Assembly (NCBI GenBank): GCA_003056245.1
Contig: MVDH01000001.1
Coordinates: 547,028 to 611,027, forward strand
DNA from: Cellvibrio sp. 79
GTDB taxonomy: Bacteria > Pseudomonadota > Gammaproteobacteria > Pseudomonadales > Cellvibrionaceae
Reading direction: 5' to 3'
DNA length: 64,000 nucleotides
The translations under genes were made by a program, and so were the position numbers. This document shows positions 54,691-64,000 of this stretch, piece by piece (positions within the stretch are counted from its first letter, which is position 1; each line of letters opens with the position of its first letter). Under the pieces are notes generated by a model. That model saw nothing but the letters and a program-made list of their open reading frames with translations, ran no database searches and was not told the DNA's origin.

Positions 54691-55395
54691 ATGTTGAAAG
54701 TACAAGTTTATCGCTACAACCCAGAAACTGATAATGCGCCTTACATGAAGGAATATCAGATTGATACCCAAGGTAAAGATCTGATGGTTCTGGATGTTCT
54801 CGAGCTGTTGAAAGCGCAGGACGAGTCTCTGGCGTACCGTCGCTCATGCCGTGAAGGTGTGTGTGGTTCTGATGGTATGAATATTAATGGTAAAAATGGT
54901 TTGGCTTGTATCAAACCTATTTCTGAATGCGTGAAAAATAACACGCTGATTTTGCGTCCACTACCTGGTTTACCAGTGATCCGCGATCTGGTGGTTGATA
55001 TGACCCAGTTCTACGATCAATACAAAAAAATTGAACCTTACTTGCAGAACGATACACCCGCACCGGCAATCGAGCGTTTGCAATCTCCTGAGGATCGCGA
55101 GAAGCTTGACGGCCTTTATGAGTGTATACTCTGCGCCTGTTGCTCAACCAGTTGTCCTTCCTTCTGGTGGAATCCCGATAAGTTTATCGGTCCTGCCGGT
55201 TTGTTGCAGGCCTATCGTTTCCTGGCAGATAGCCGCGATCTGGCGACCCAGAAACGATTGGCCAATCTGGATGACCCCTTCAGTGTGTTCCGTTGCCATG
55301 GTATCCAAAACTGTGTAGCGGTTTGCCCCAAAGGGTTGAACCCGACACGAGCCATCGGCCATATACGCAACATGTTGTTACAGAGCGCTACCTAA
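54691..55395 (+). CDS. sdhB: Succinate dehydrogenase iron-sulfur subunit
   Basis: 234 residues. The 2Fe-2S site is SCREGVCGSDGMNINGKNG with LAC. The 4Fe-4S and 3Fe-4S sites are in CILCACCSTSCPSFWWN and CHGIQNCVAVCPKGLNPT. It carries electrons from SdhA to the membrane subunits. GGGAGC precedes the ATG, 15 bases after sdhA. The stop TAA forms the exact loop of a stem-loop. Confidence 0.97.
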   Translation: MLKVQVYRYNPETDNAPYMKEYQIDTQGKDLMVLDVLELLKAQDESLAYRRSCREGVCGSDGMNINGKNGLACIKPISECVKNNTLILRPLPGLPVIRDLVVDMTQFYDQYKKIEPYLQNDTPAPAIERLQSPEDREKLDGLYECILCACCSTSCPSFWWNPDKFIGPAGLLQAYRFLADSRDLATQKRLANLDDPFSVFRCHGIQNCVAVCPKGLNPTRAIGHIRNMLLQSAT

Positions 55396-55407
55396 GGTGG
55401 CGCTTTT
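55384..55407 (+). terminator. Stem-loop with the sdhB stop codon as its loop
   Basis: AGCGCTACC pairs with GGTGGCGCT (one G-U) around the three-base loop TAA, which is the sdhB stop, followed by TTTT. It may attenuate transcription into sucA or protect the upstream mRNA. Confidence 0.7.
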
Positions 55408-55501
55408 GCGTATCTGAAGCAGGCAAAAACTTGATGATTTGATGAGCGATTTACGCTTGTTCAATCAAAAACTGTCCGTTGTCGCCTTGGGTGATAGCGA
55501 C

Positions 55502-55520
55502 TTAAAAGCGGCGCTTTTAA
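55502..55520 (+). repeat. Palindromic hairpin upstream of sucA
   Basis: TTAAAAGC / GCTTTTAA around GGC, 78 bases before the sucA start. It could be a second weak terminator or an operator in the 202-base sdhB-sucA gap. Confidence 0.5.
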
Positions 55521-55597
55521 TCACAAGTTGAAAGCGTTTGGTAGCTAACCGCTAGTTGATAGCAGGGGAAAATTCCCCAAAGATTAAGGTGGGTGGA

Positions 55598-58429
55598 ATG
55601 CAAGACAGCATTATGGAGCAATTTTGGAGTACGTCTCACATTTCCGGTGGGAACGCTGCTTACGTCGAAGAGCTCTACGACACGTATTTACACAATCCTA
55701 ATGCCGTTCCTGAAGAATGGCGTAACTACTTCGATCAGTTGCCACGTGTAAACGGCGTACTGACCCAGGATACTCCCCATTCAGTAATTCGTGCTCAGTT
55801 TGAGCAATTGGGTAAATCCCGCGTACGCACCGTGACTGTTGCCGGTGGTTCAGTAAGCGCAGAACACGAACAAAAACAAATTAAAGTTCTGCAATTAATC
55901 AGCTCCTACCGTTTCCGTGGCCATCAAAAAGCACAACTCGATCCACTGGGATTAATGGTGCGTGAACCTGTTGCTGATCTGGATCTGCAATTCCACGGTT
56001 TAACGAATGCTGATCTGGATACTGTATTTAGCAGCGGTACTTTATTTATCGGTAAAGAGCAGGCAACCCTGCGCGAAATTATCGAAGCATTGGAGAAGAC
56101 CTATTGCGGTCATATCGGTGCTGAGATCATGCACATCACGCCATTGGCTGAAAAACAATGGCTGCAACAACGCCTTGAAAGCGTTCGTTCAAATCCGGAA
56201 TTCACCAAAGAGCAGCGCCTGGCTTTATTGGAGCGTTTAACTGCTGCTGAAGGCCTTGAGCGTCACCTTGATAGTAAATACCCAGGCACCAAGCGTTTCG
56301 GTCTGGAAGGTGGCGAGAGCTTCATTCCGTTAGTTGATGCGTTGGTGAAACGCGCTGGTACCTACGGTGCAAAAGAAATTGTATTGGGTATGGCGCACCG
56401 TGGCCGTTTGAATACGCTGGTTAACGTGTTCGGTAAAAACCCCGCAGAACTGTTTGCTGAATTCGATGGCAAGCGTTCATTAAATACTTCCGGTGACGTG
56501 AAGTATCACTCGGGCTTCTCCTCCAACGTGATGACCCCTGGTGGTGAATTGCACATGGCGATGGCGTTTAACCCGTCGCACCTGGAAATTGTTTCCCCGG
56601 TAGTTGAAGGTTCTGTGCGTGCACGTCAGGATCGTCGTAGCGATAAAACCGGTTCAAAAGTAGTTGCGATTAATATCCACGGCGATGCGGCATTTGCTGG
56701 TCAAGGCGTGGTTATGGAAACATTCCAGATGTCCCAGACCCGCGCTTACGGTACTGGCGGCACTCTGCATATTGTGATCAACAACCAGGTTGGCTTTACC
56801 ACTAACAAGCGTGAAGACGCGCGTTCGACAGAATACTGTACTGACGTTGCCAAGATGATCGAATGCCCGATTTTCCACGTAAATGGTGACGATCCGGAAG
56901 CGGTATTGTTTATCGCGCAATTGGCGATGGACTATCGCTACGAATTCAAAAAAGACGTAGTGATCGATTTGGTTTGTTATCGTCGTCGCGGTCATAACGA
57001 AACGGATGAGCCATCAGCAACACAACCGTTGATGTACCAAATCATTCGGGCGCTCAAAACGACTCGTACTTTGTACGCAGAGAAACTGGTTGCAGAAAAC
57101 TTGTTGACCCAAGCAGCGGCAGACGATTTGACTACTAACTATCGTGCAGCACTGGATCGTGGTGAGCACGTTGCCAGCGGTTTGGTGAGCGAGCCGGATC
57201 GCACGTTGTTTGTGGATTGGACTCCGTACATCGGCCACGATTGGGTAACTCCTGCGAACACCGGTTATGAATTAAAAGCACTGCAATCCGCGGCACACAA
57301 AATGTGCGAGATTCCGGATGGAATCGTATTGCAAAAACAAGTAGAAAAAATTTACGAAGATCGCCGCAAAATGGCGAGCGGTGCGCTGCCTCTGAACTGG
57401 GGTATGGCGGAAACCCTGGCTTACGCCACTCTGGTTGAGCAAGGTTACCCAGTGCGTATGACTGGTCAGGACGTGGGACGTGGTACCTTCTCGCATCGCC
57501 ACGCGGTTGTACACAGTCAGAAAGATGGTTCAGCTTACGTTGCTCTGGCAAACATGAAGGCGGATCAACCTTCGTTTGAATTGTTTGACTCTTATTTATC
57601 TGAAGAAGCGGTGTTGGCATTTGAATACGGTTACTCAACTACCTCACCAAAAGGTTTGGTAATTTGGGAAGCCCAGTTCGGTGACTTTGCTAACGGTGCG
57701 CAAGTGGTTATCGACCAATTCATTACCAGCGGTGAGCACAAGTGGGGCCGTTTGAGTGGTCTGACCATGTTGTTACCGCATGGTTATGAAGGGCAGGGGC
57801 CGGAGCATTCATCTGCTCGTCTTGAGCGTTTTATGCAATTATGTGCCGAGCACAATATTCAAGTGTGCGTACCGTCAACGCCAGCGCAAGTTTTCCATAT
57901 GTTGCGTCGTCAGGCGGTTCGTCCGATGCGTCGCCCATTAGTGGTAATGAGCCCGAAATCCTTGCTGCGTCATAAATTGGCAACATCTACGCTGGAAGAA
58001 TTGGCAAACGGCAGTTTCCAAAACGTAATCACTGATTCAAGTGTTGATGCGGCAAAAGTGCAGCGCGTAATTCTGTGTAGCGGAAAGGTTTATTACACTT
58101 TGCTGGAAGAGCGTACAGCACGCAATCTGGATAATGTTGCGTTGATTCGTTTAGAGCAGTTGTATCCATTCCCTGAGGCAGAATTGAAAGCTGCACTCGC
58201 GCCGTTTAAAAATATCAAAGATATTTTCTGGTGCCAGGAAGAGCCGATGAATCAGGGCGCCTGGTACAGCAGCCAGCATCATATGCGTCATGTGGTTGCT
58301 GAGGTTTACGGTAAAGCATTACATCTTGATTATGTCGGTCGCGATCCTTCCGCTGCACCAGCGGGTGGTTATATGTCTGCACATATCGAAGAAGAAAAAC
58401 GTTTTGTAAACAAAGCTCTCACGGTGTGA
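55598..58429 (+). CDS. sucA: 2-oxoglutarate dehydrogenase E1
   Basis: 943 residues. The N-terminus MQDSIMEQFWSTSHISGGN matches E1o starts, so the earlier ATG at 55556 is not used. Thiamine diphosphate and active-site motifs include GMAHRGRLNTLVNVFGKN, NPSHLEIVSPVVEGSVRARQ, the GDAAFAGQGVV segment, and CYRRRGHNETDEP. It decarboxylates 2-oxoglutarate and feeds SucB. Its stop lies inside a terminator-like hairpin. Confidence 0.97.
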   Translation: MQDSIMEQFWSTSHISGGNAAYVEELYDTYLHNPNAVPEEWRNYFDQLPRVNGVLTQDTPHSVIRAQFEQLGKSRVRTVTVAGGSVSAEHEQKQIKVLQLISSYRFRGHQKAQLDPLGLMVREPVADLDLQFHGLTNADLDTVFSSGTLFIGKEQATLREIIEALEKTYCGHIGAEIMHITPLAEKQWLQQRLESVRSNPEFTKEQRLALLERLTAAEGLERHLDSKYPGTKRFGLEGGESFIPLVDALVKRAGTYGAKEIVLGMAHRGRLNTLVNVFGKNPAELFAEFDGKRSLNTSGDVKYHSGFSSNVMTPGGELHMAMAFNPSHLEIVSPVVEGSVRARQDRRSDKTGSKVVAINIHGDAAFAGQGVVMETFQMSQTRAYGTGGTLHIVINNQVGFTTNKREDARSTEYCTDVAKMIECPIFHVNGDDPEAVLFIAQLAMDYRYEFKKDVVIDLVCYRRRGHNETDEPSATQPLMYQIIRALKTTRTLYAEKLVAENLLTQAAADDLTTNYRAALDRGEHVASGLVSEPDRTLFVDWTPYIGHDWVTPANTGYELKALQSAAHKMCEIPDGIVLQKQVEKIYEDRRKMASGALPLNWGMAETLAYATLVEQGYPVRMTGQDVGRGTFSHRHAVVHSQKDGSAYVALANMKADQPSFELFDSYLSEEAVLAFEYGYSTTSPKGLVIWEAQFGDFANGAQVVIDQFITSGEHKWGRLSGLTMLLPHGYEGQGPEHSSARLERFMQLCAEHNIQVCVPSTPAQVFHMLRRQAVRPMRRPLVVMSPKSLLRHKLATSTLEELANGSFQNVITDSSVDAAKVQRVILCSGKVYYTLLEERTARNLDNVALIRLEQLYPFPEAELKAALAPFKNIKDIFWCQEEPMNQGAWYSSQHHMRHVVAEVYGKALHLDYVGRDPSAAPAGGYMSAHIEEEKRFVNKALTV

Positions 58430-58438
58430 GAGCTTTTT
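58412..58438 (+). terminator. Stem-loop overlapping the sucA stop
   Basis: AAAGCTCTCAC (58412-58422) pairs with GTGAGAGCTTT around GGT, followed by TT. The sucA stop TGA (58427-58429) lies in the 3' arm, so terminating ribosomes would interfere with folding. Confidence 0.75.
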
Positions 58439-58489
58439 AACTGATTGAGTTGATCAAATAATCCTAGCGCTACAGAGAGATGGAATAGC

Positions 58490-59719
58490 ATGAGTATCGA
58501 AATCAAAGCCCCAACCTTCCCTGAATCCGTTGCCGATGGCACGGTAGCAACCTGGCACAAAAAACCTGGCGAAGCTGTCAAGCGCGATGAGCTGATTGTT
58601 GATATTGAAACTGACAAAGTTGTACTGGAAGTGGTCGCACCTGCCGATGGCAGCATCGCTGAAATTTTAAAAGGCGAAGGCGAAACTATCCTGAGCAACG
58701 AAGTAATTGCCCGTTTTGTTGAAGGTGCTGCGGCAGGCGCTCCTGTGGCTGGCACTCCTGCGGCAGGCGCTCCTGCGGCAGGCGCTCCTGCTGCATCGGC
58801 ACCAGCGGCGGCCAGCGCTTCAGCTGCTGAAAAACCAGTAAATCCTGCTGCACGTAAACTGGCTGAAGAGAACAATGTAAATACTTCTACTGTTGCCGGT
58901 TCTGGCAAAGACGGTCGTGTATTGAAAGAAGATGTTGCTAACCACCTGAAAGCTGCTCCAGCAAGTGCCCCAGCGGCTGCGGCTGCACCGGTTGCCGCCA
59001 TCGAAGCAGTGGGTGATCGCGTTGAAAAGCGTGTGCCGATGACTCGTTTGCGCAAGCGTATTGCCGAGCGTCTGCTCGAGGCTTCCAACACCACTGCAAT
59101 GCTCACTACTTTTAACGAAGTGAACATGGGTCCGGTGATGGCACTGCGTGCAAAATACAAAGACCAATTTGAAAAAGCGCATGGTGGTTCACGCTTGGGC
59201 TTTATGAGCTTCTTCGTAAAAGCGGCCGCTGAAGCACTGCGTCGTTTCCCGGCAGTTAACGCATCTATCGATAACAACGATATCGTGTACCACGGTTATC
59301 AAGACATCGGTGTGGCGGTATCAACTGATAAAGGTTTGGTAGTTCCTGTGTTGCGTAACGCAGAAAATATGAGCCTGGCAACTATCGAAAACACCATCCG
59401 CGATTTCGGTTTGCGTGCACGTGATGGCAAGTTGGGCATTGAAGAAATGTCAGGTGGCACTTTCACTATCACCAACGGTGGTGTGTTTGGTTCACTCTTG
59501 TCTACGCCAATCCTGAACCTGCCACAATCTGCAATTTTGGGTATGCATAAAATTCAGGAGCGCCCAATGGCAGTGAATGGCAAGGTAGAAATCCTGCCGA
59601 TGATGTATTTAGCTCTGTCTTATGATCATCGTCTGCTGGATGGTAAAGAGGCTGTGCAATTCCTCGTTACTATCAAAGACCTGCTCGAAGATCCTGCGCG
59701 CATTCTTTTAGAAATATAA
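58490..59719 (+). CDS. sucB: 2-oxoglutarate dehydrogenase E2, dihydrolipoyl succinyltransferase
   Basis: 409 residues. One lipoyl domain carries Lys43 in [17 protein letters not shown]. An Ala/Pro linker is built from four 15-base repeats. An E3-binding domain (about 120-157, [14 protein letters not shown]) precedes the catalytic domain, with [17 protein letters not shown] near the end. It transfers succinyl groups to CoA. It starts 60 bases after sucA. Confidence 0.97.
   Translation: MSIEIKAPTFPESVADGTVATWHKKPGEAVKRDELIVDIETDKVVLEVVAPADGSIAEILKGEGETILSNEVIARFVEGAAAGAPVAGTPAAGAPAAGAPAASAPAAASASAAEKPVNPAARKLAEENNVNTSTVAGSGKDGRVLKEDVANHLKAAPASAPAAAAAPVAAIEAVGDRVEKRVPMTRLRKRIAERLLEASNTTAMLTTFNEVNMGPVMALRAKYKDQFEKAHGGSRLGFMSFFVKAAAEALRRFPAVNASIDNNDIVYHGYQDIGVAVSTDKGLVVPVLRNAENMSLATIENTIRDFGLRARDGKLGIEEMSGGTFTITNGGVFGSLLSTPILNLPQSAILGMHKIQERPMAVNGKVEILPMMYLALSYDHRLLDGKEAVQFLVTIKDLLEDPARILLEI
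58736..58795 (+). repeat. Four 15-base tandem repeats in the sucB linker
   Basis: Units of GGCGCTCCTGCGGCA type with few changes, encoding [20 protein letters not shown]. The repeat can expand or shrink by five residues without a frameshift. Confidence 0.85.
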
Positions 59720-59747
59720 GTTGTTGAAAATCTAATCTGTTGTTTTG

Positions 59748-59777
59748 AAACGCTTCTGGCAACCCAGGAGCGTTTTT
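59748..59777 (+). terminator. Terminator-like hairpin between sucB and lpd
   Basis: AAACGCTTCTGG pairs with CCAGGAGCGTTT (one mismatch/wobble) around a 4-base loop, followed by a T-run. It suggests lpd can be expressed apart from sucAB. Confidence 0.75.
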
Positions 59778-59822
59778 ATGTAAAGGGTTACTGCTCACAA
59801 GGTTGTAGCCGACAGTTAATAA

Positions 59823-61277
<1,455 letters not shown>

Positions 61278-61306
61278 GAGAACCATAGAGTCCTCGTTTT
61301 TTAGGC

Positions 61307-61333
61307 GGGGGCAAACTCATAAGGTTTGCCTCC
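61307..61333 (+). repeat. Stem-loop between lpd and sucC
   Basis: GGGGGCAAAC pairs with GTTTGCCTCC around TCATAAG. It is not followed by a T-run, so it is not a typical terminator. Confidence 0.5.
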
Positions 61334-61399
61334 ATCGATAACCCAAGTTGGACTGTGTACTAAAACGCTACTCCAACCATCGTCAAATGGAACTACACC

Positions 61400-62566
61400 A
61401 TGAATTTGCACGAGTATCAGGGTAAGCAACTGTTTGCCCAATATGGTTTGCCTGTTTCTAAAGGCATTGCTGCTGCAACCGTTGAAGAAGCTGTTGCTGC
61501 TGCAGATCAAATCGGCGGCGATATGTTCGTCGTTAAAGCTCAGGTTCACGCTGGTGGCCGCGGTAAAGCGGGCGGCGTAAAGCTGGTTAAGAGCAAAGAA
61601 GATATTCGCGCTTTCGCTGAAAAGTGGTTAGGCAAGAATCTGGTGACCTATCAAACTGATGAGAAAGGCCAACCAGTAAGCCGCATTTTGGTTGAAACCT
61701 GCACTGACATCGCCAAAGAATTGTATTTGGGCGCGGTAGTGGATCGTTCTTCACGTCGTATCGTGTTCATGGCCTCTACCGAAGGTGGTGTAGAAATCGA
61801 GAAAGTTGCGCACGACACTCCGGAAAAAATCCTTAAAGTTGCTGTAGATCCGCTGGTTGGCGCTCAGCCATTCCAGGGCCGCGATCTGGCTTTCAAACTT
61901 GGTTTGGAAGGCAAGCAAATCAATCAATTCGTGAACATCTTCCTGGGCTTGGCCAAGTTGTTCAAAGAAAAAGATTTGGCACTGTTGGAAGTTAACCCAC
62001 TGGTAATTACTCCAGAGGGTAACTTGCACTGCCTGGATGCAAAATTGGTAATCGACGGCAACGCGCTGTACCGTCATCCAGAATTGAAAGCAATGCAAGA
62101 TCCTTCGCAAGAAGATGCGCGCGAAGCTCACGCTGCGGCGTGGGAATTGAACTACGTTGCACTCGGTGGTGATATCGGTTGTATGGTAAACGGCGCTGGT
62201 TTGGCGATGGGGACCATGGACATCGTTAAGCTGCACGGCGGCCAACCGGCCAACTTCCTCGACGTAGGCGGTGGTGCGACCAAAGAGCGCGTAGTTGAAG
62301 CGTTCAAAATCATTCTGTCTGACGATGCAGTGAAAGCTGTATTCATCAACATCTTCGGCGGTATCGTACGTTGCGACATGATCGCAGAAGGCGTAATCGG
62401 TGCAGTTAAAGAAGTAGGCGTGAAAGTACCTGTTGTTGTTCGTCTGCAAGGTAACAATGCTGAATTGGGTGCGAAAGTGTTGGGCGAAAGCGGCCTGAAC
62501 ATTATTGCCGATACCGACTTGACTGGCGCTGCCAAGAAAGTTGTTGCAGCTGCTGCGAATCAATAA
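61400..62566 (+). CDS. sucC: Succinyl-CoA synthetase beta subunit
   Basis: 388 residues, the standard length. The N-terminus [20 protein letters not shown] and ATP-grasp segment [17 protein letters not shown] are followed by [15 protein letters not shown] and the C-terminal ligase domain with [16 protein letters not shown]. It makes ATP or GTP from succinyl-CoA with SucD. It precedes sucD by 12 bases. Confidence 0.97.
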   Translation: MNLHEYQGKQLFAQYGLPVSKGIAAATVEEAVAAADQIGGDMFVVKAQVHAGGRGKAGGVKLVKSKEDIRAFAEKWLGKNLVTYQTDEKGQPVSRILVETCTDIAKELYLGAVVDRSSRRIVFMASTEGGVEIEKVAHDTPEKILKVAVDPLVGAQPFQGRDLAFKLGLEGKQINQFVNIFLGLAKLFKEKDLALLEVNPLVITPEGNLHCLDAKLVIDGNALYRHPELKAMQDPSQEDAREAHAAAWELNYVALGGDIGCMVNGAGLAMGTMDIVKLHGGQPANFLDVGGGATKERVVEAFKIILSDDAVKAVFINIFGGIVRCDMIAEGVIGAVKEVGVKVPVVVRLQGNNAELGAKVLGESGLNIIADTDLTGAAKKVVAAAANQ

Positions 62567-62578
62567 GGGGCGAAGAAC

Positions 62579-63451
62579 ATGAGCGTTTTAATTAACAAAG
62601 ACACCAAAGTAATTTGCCAGGGTTTCACCGGTGCGCAAGGTACTTTCCACTCTGAACAAGCGATTGCTTACGGCACCAAAATGGTTGGTGGTGTAACTCC
62701 AGGTAAAGGTGGTCAAACCCACCTCGGCCTGCCAGTGTTCAACACTGTTGCTGAAGCAGTTGCTGCGACTGGTGCTGATGCATCGGTAATCTATGTTCCG
62801 GCGCCTTTCTGTAAAGACTCAATCCTTGAAGCAGCTAATGGCGGCATCAAGTTGATCGTTTGTATTACTGAAGGTATCCCAACCCTCGACATGCTTGACG
62901 CGAAAGTGAAGTGTGATGAGTTGGGCGTACGTTTGATCGGCCCTAACTGCCCAGGTGTTATCACCCCGGGCGAGTGCAAAATCGGCATCATGCCAGGCCA
63001 CATCCACAAGCCAGGTAAAGTAGGTATCGTATCTCGTTCCGGTACGTTGACTTATGAAGCAGTTAAGCAAACGACTGATTACGGCTTCGGTCAATCTACT
63101 TGTGTTGGTATTGGTGGTGACCCAATTCCGGGTTCTAACTTCATCGACATCCTGAAGCTGTTCCAGGCTGACCCACAAACTGAAGCGATCGTAATGATCG
63201 GTGAGATTGGTGGTTCTGCGGAAGAAGAGGCGGCAGCGTTTATCAAAGCTAATGTGACCAAACCTGTTGTGTCTTACATCGCCGGTGTAACTGCACCTGC
63301 TGGTAAGCGTATGGGTCATGCTGGTGCGATTATTTCTGGTGGTAAAGGTACTGCTGACGAGAAATTTGCTGCACTGGAAGACGCAGGCGTGAAAACTGTC
63401 AAGAGCTTGGCCGATATCGGTAAAGCACTGAAAGAAATCACTGGCTGGTAA
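62579..63451 (+). CDS. sucD: Succinyl-CoA synthetase alpha subunit
   Basis: 290 residues. The N-terminal CoA-binding domain has [37 protein letters not shown] follows. The phosphorylated His lies in [17 protein letters not shown]. It is the last gene of the TCA block and is followed by a strong terminator. The ribosome site is GGGGCGAAG just before the ATG. Confidence 0.97.
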   Translation: MSVLINKDTKVICQGFTGAQGTFHSEQAIAYGTKMVGGVTPGKGGQTHLGLPVFNTVAEAVAATGADASVIYVPAPFCKDSILEAANGGIKLIVCITEGIPTLDMLDAKVKCDELGVRLIGPNCPGVITPGECKIGIMPGHIHKPGKVGIVSRSGTLTYEAVKQTTDYGFGQSTCVGIGGDPIPGSNFIDILKLFQADPQTEAIVMIGEIGGSAEEEAAAFIKANVTKPVVSYIAGVTAPAGKRMGHAGAIISGGKGTADEKFAALEDAGVKTVKSLADIGKALKEITGW

Positions 63452-63472
63452 TTTTCCAGTCATGCTGTTTCG

Positions 63473-63500
63473 AAAAGGCGATCTTCGGATCGCCTTTTTT
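63473..63500 (+). terminator. Rho-independent terminator with TTCG tetraloop
   Basis: AAGGCGATC pairs with GATCGCCTT around TTCG, followed by T6. It ends the suc block 22 bases past sucD. Confidence 0.93.
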
Positions 63501-63570
63501 ATTTCTTAAAATCCCGCCTAGACTTAAGCATAACCAGATTCGATCCCCAATAAATTGGCGAAGAAAAGTT

Positions 63571-64000
63571 ATGCTGGAAATCACGGAATACACCAAATTC
63601 CTCATCGGCCTTTTGGCTATCGTCGATCCACTGGGCGCCATTCCTGTATTTATTGCTCTAACCGTTCACCAAAGTCGCGAACAGCAATTCAAAACTGCGC
63701 GCTTAACCGTTATTTCGGTTTTTACCGCGCTGATGGTTGCTTTGTTGTTGGGCGAATGGATCCTCTGGGCCTTTGGTATCAGCATTGATGCATTTCGATG
63801 CGCAGGTGGAATAGTGCTTTTGTTGATGGGGTTAACGATGCTCAAATCCCGTGGGCATACGCCGGAGGAAATAGAGGCAGCGCAAGATGAAACTATCGCA
63901 TTGGTTCCACTCACAATGCCTTTGTTGGCCGGTCCAGGAGCGATGAGCGCAGTCATTGTTTATGCCCATCAATCCAATTCTGTCTTCCATTATGTGGCCA
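63571..64000 (+). CDS. MarC-family membrane protein, 3' truncated by the window
   Basis: About 143 residues are visible and the frame is open at the right edge. Membrane helices appear at about residues 8-28, 40-62 and 68-88. The segments LLAIVDPLGAIPVFIAL, AFRCAGGIVLLLMGLTML and VPLTMPLLAGPGAMSAVIV are typical of MarC/YchE proteins, a multi-pass family of unclear transport role. The start is the first ATG after the terminator; the ribosome site (AAGAAAAG) is weak. Confidence 0.9.
   Translation, partial: MLEITEYTKFLIGLLAIVDPLGAIPVFIALTVHQSREQQFKTARLTVISVFTALMVALLLGEWILWAFGISIDAFRCAGGIVLLLMGLTMLKSRGHTPEEIEAAQDETIALVPLTMPLLAGPGAMSAVIVYAHQSNSVFHYVA

Noticed and set aside
58369-59277. 302-codon open frame antisense to sucB
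   Set aside because: Low-complexity Ala/Ser protein that reflects the Ala/Pro linker repeat of sucB; a shadow frame.
61751-62563. 270-codon open frame antisense to sucC
   Set aside because: Shadow of the highly biased codon use of sucC; no start signal or domain.

Overview
The window looks like a chromosomal segment of a Gammaproteobacterium, most likely a Cellvibrio-type member of the Cellvibrionales. This is inferred from moderate GC content, a Pseudomonas-like gltA / sdhCDAB / sucAB-lpd-sucCD order, several PEP-CTERM sorting-signal proteins, an integron cassette tail, and typical gammaproteobacterial housekeeping genes (murI, rmuC, trmA, nadK, glpG, pepN, apbC). No rRNA, IS element, prophage or CRISPR array was seen.

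Layout. 1-960: distal end of an integron cassette array, with one truncated cassette gene, one complete attC, an ankyrin cassette and a half attC. 1-8 kb: accessory genes, including a PH-domain protein, PEP-CTERM proteins, an RNase H-like protein, a DUF899 protein and a chemoreceptor. 8.1-11.6 kb: a PmrAB/QseBC-type two-component system preceded by an exact CTTAAG-N5-CTTAAG operator and followed by a membrane acyltransferase. 11.6-16 kb: a MipA/OmpV porin-like protein, then a three-gene sugar-oxidation operon (Tat-exported isomerase, GMC oxidoreductase, gluconate-dehydrogenase subunit 3). 16-24 kb: acpH, a degenerate PEP-CTERM protein and an AddAB-like helicase-nuclease pair. 24-29 kb: a hexuronate-type transporter, a CBS protein, an envelope cluster (two DUF4398 proteins, one with an OmpA domain, then DUF3309 and BON proteins) and murI.

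29.5-47.5 kb is mostly core: rmuC, a GNAT protein, trmA, an unknown lipoprotein, an orphan PAS histidine kinase, tRNA-Val and tRNA-Asp, a 27-residue wholly acidic peptide, a coiled-coil protein, a PLP enzyme, a cNMP/rhodanese protein, DUF1853, nadK, a metallophosphoesterase, glpG, yeaC, pepN and apbC. 47.7-50.2 kb holds a PEP-CTERM-like gene overlapping a secreted 5'-nucleotidase.

50.2-63.5 kb is the TCA-cycle block. Citrate synthase diverges from succinate dehydrogenase, followed by 2-oxoglutarate dehydrogenase, lipoamide dehydrogenase and succinyl-CoA synthetase, covering entry of acetyl-CoA and 2-oxoglutarate to fumarate. Stem-loops sit at the sdhB/sucA, sucA/sucB and sucB/lpd junctions, two of them containing the stop codon, so the block may be split into differently expressed segments. 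A MarC-family gene runs off the right edge.

Family assignments come from reading motifs and remembered family features; no database search was possible.
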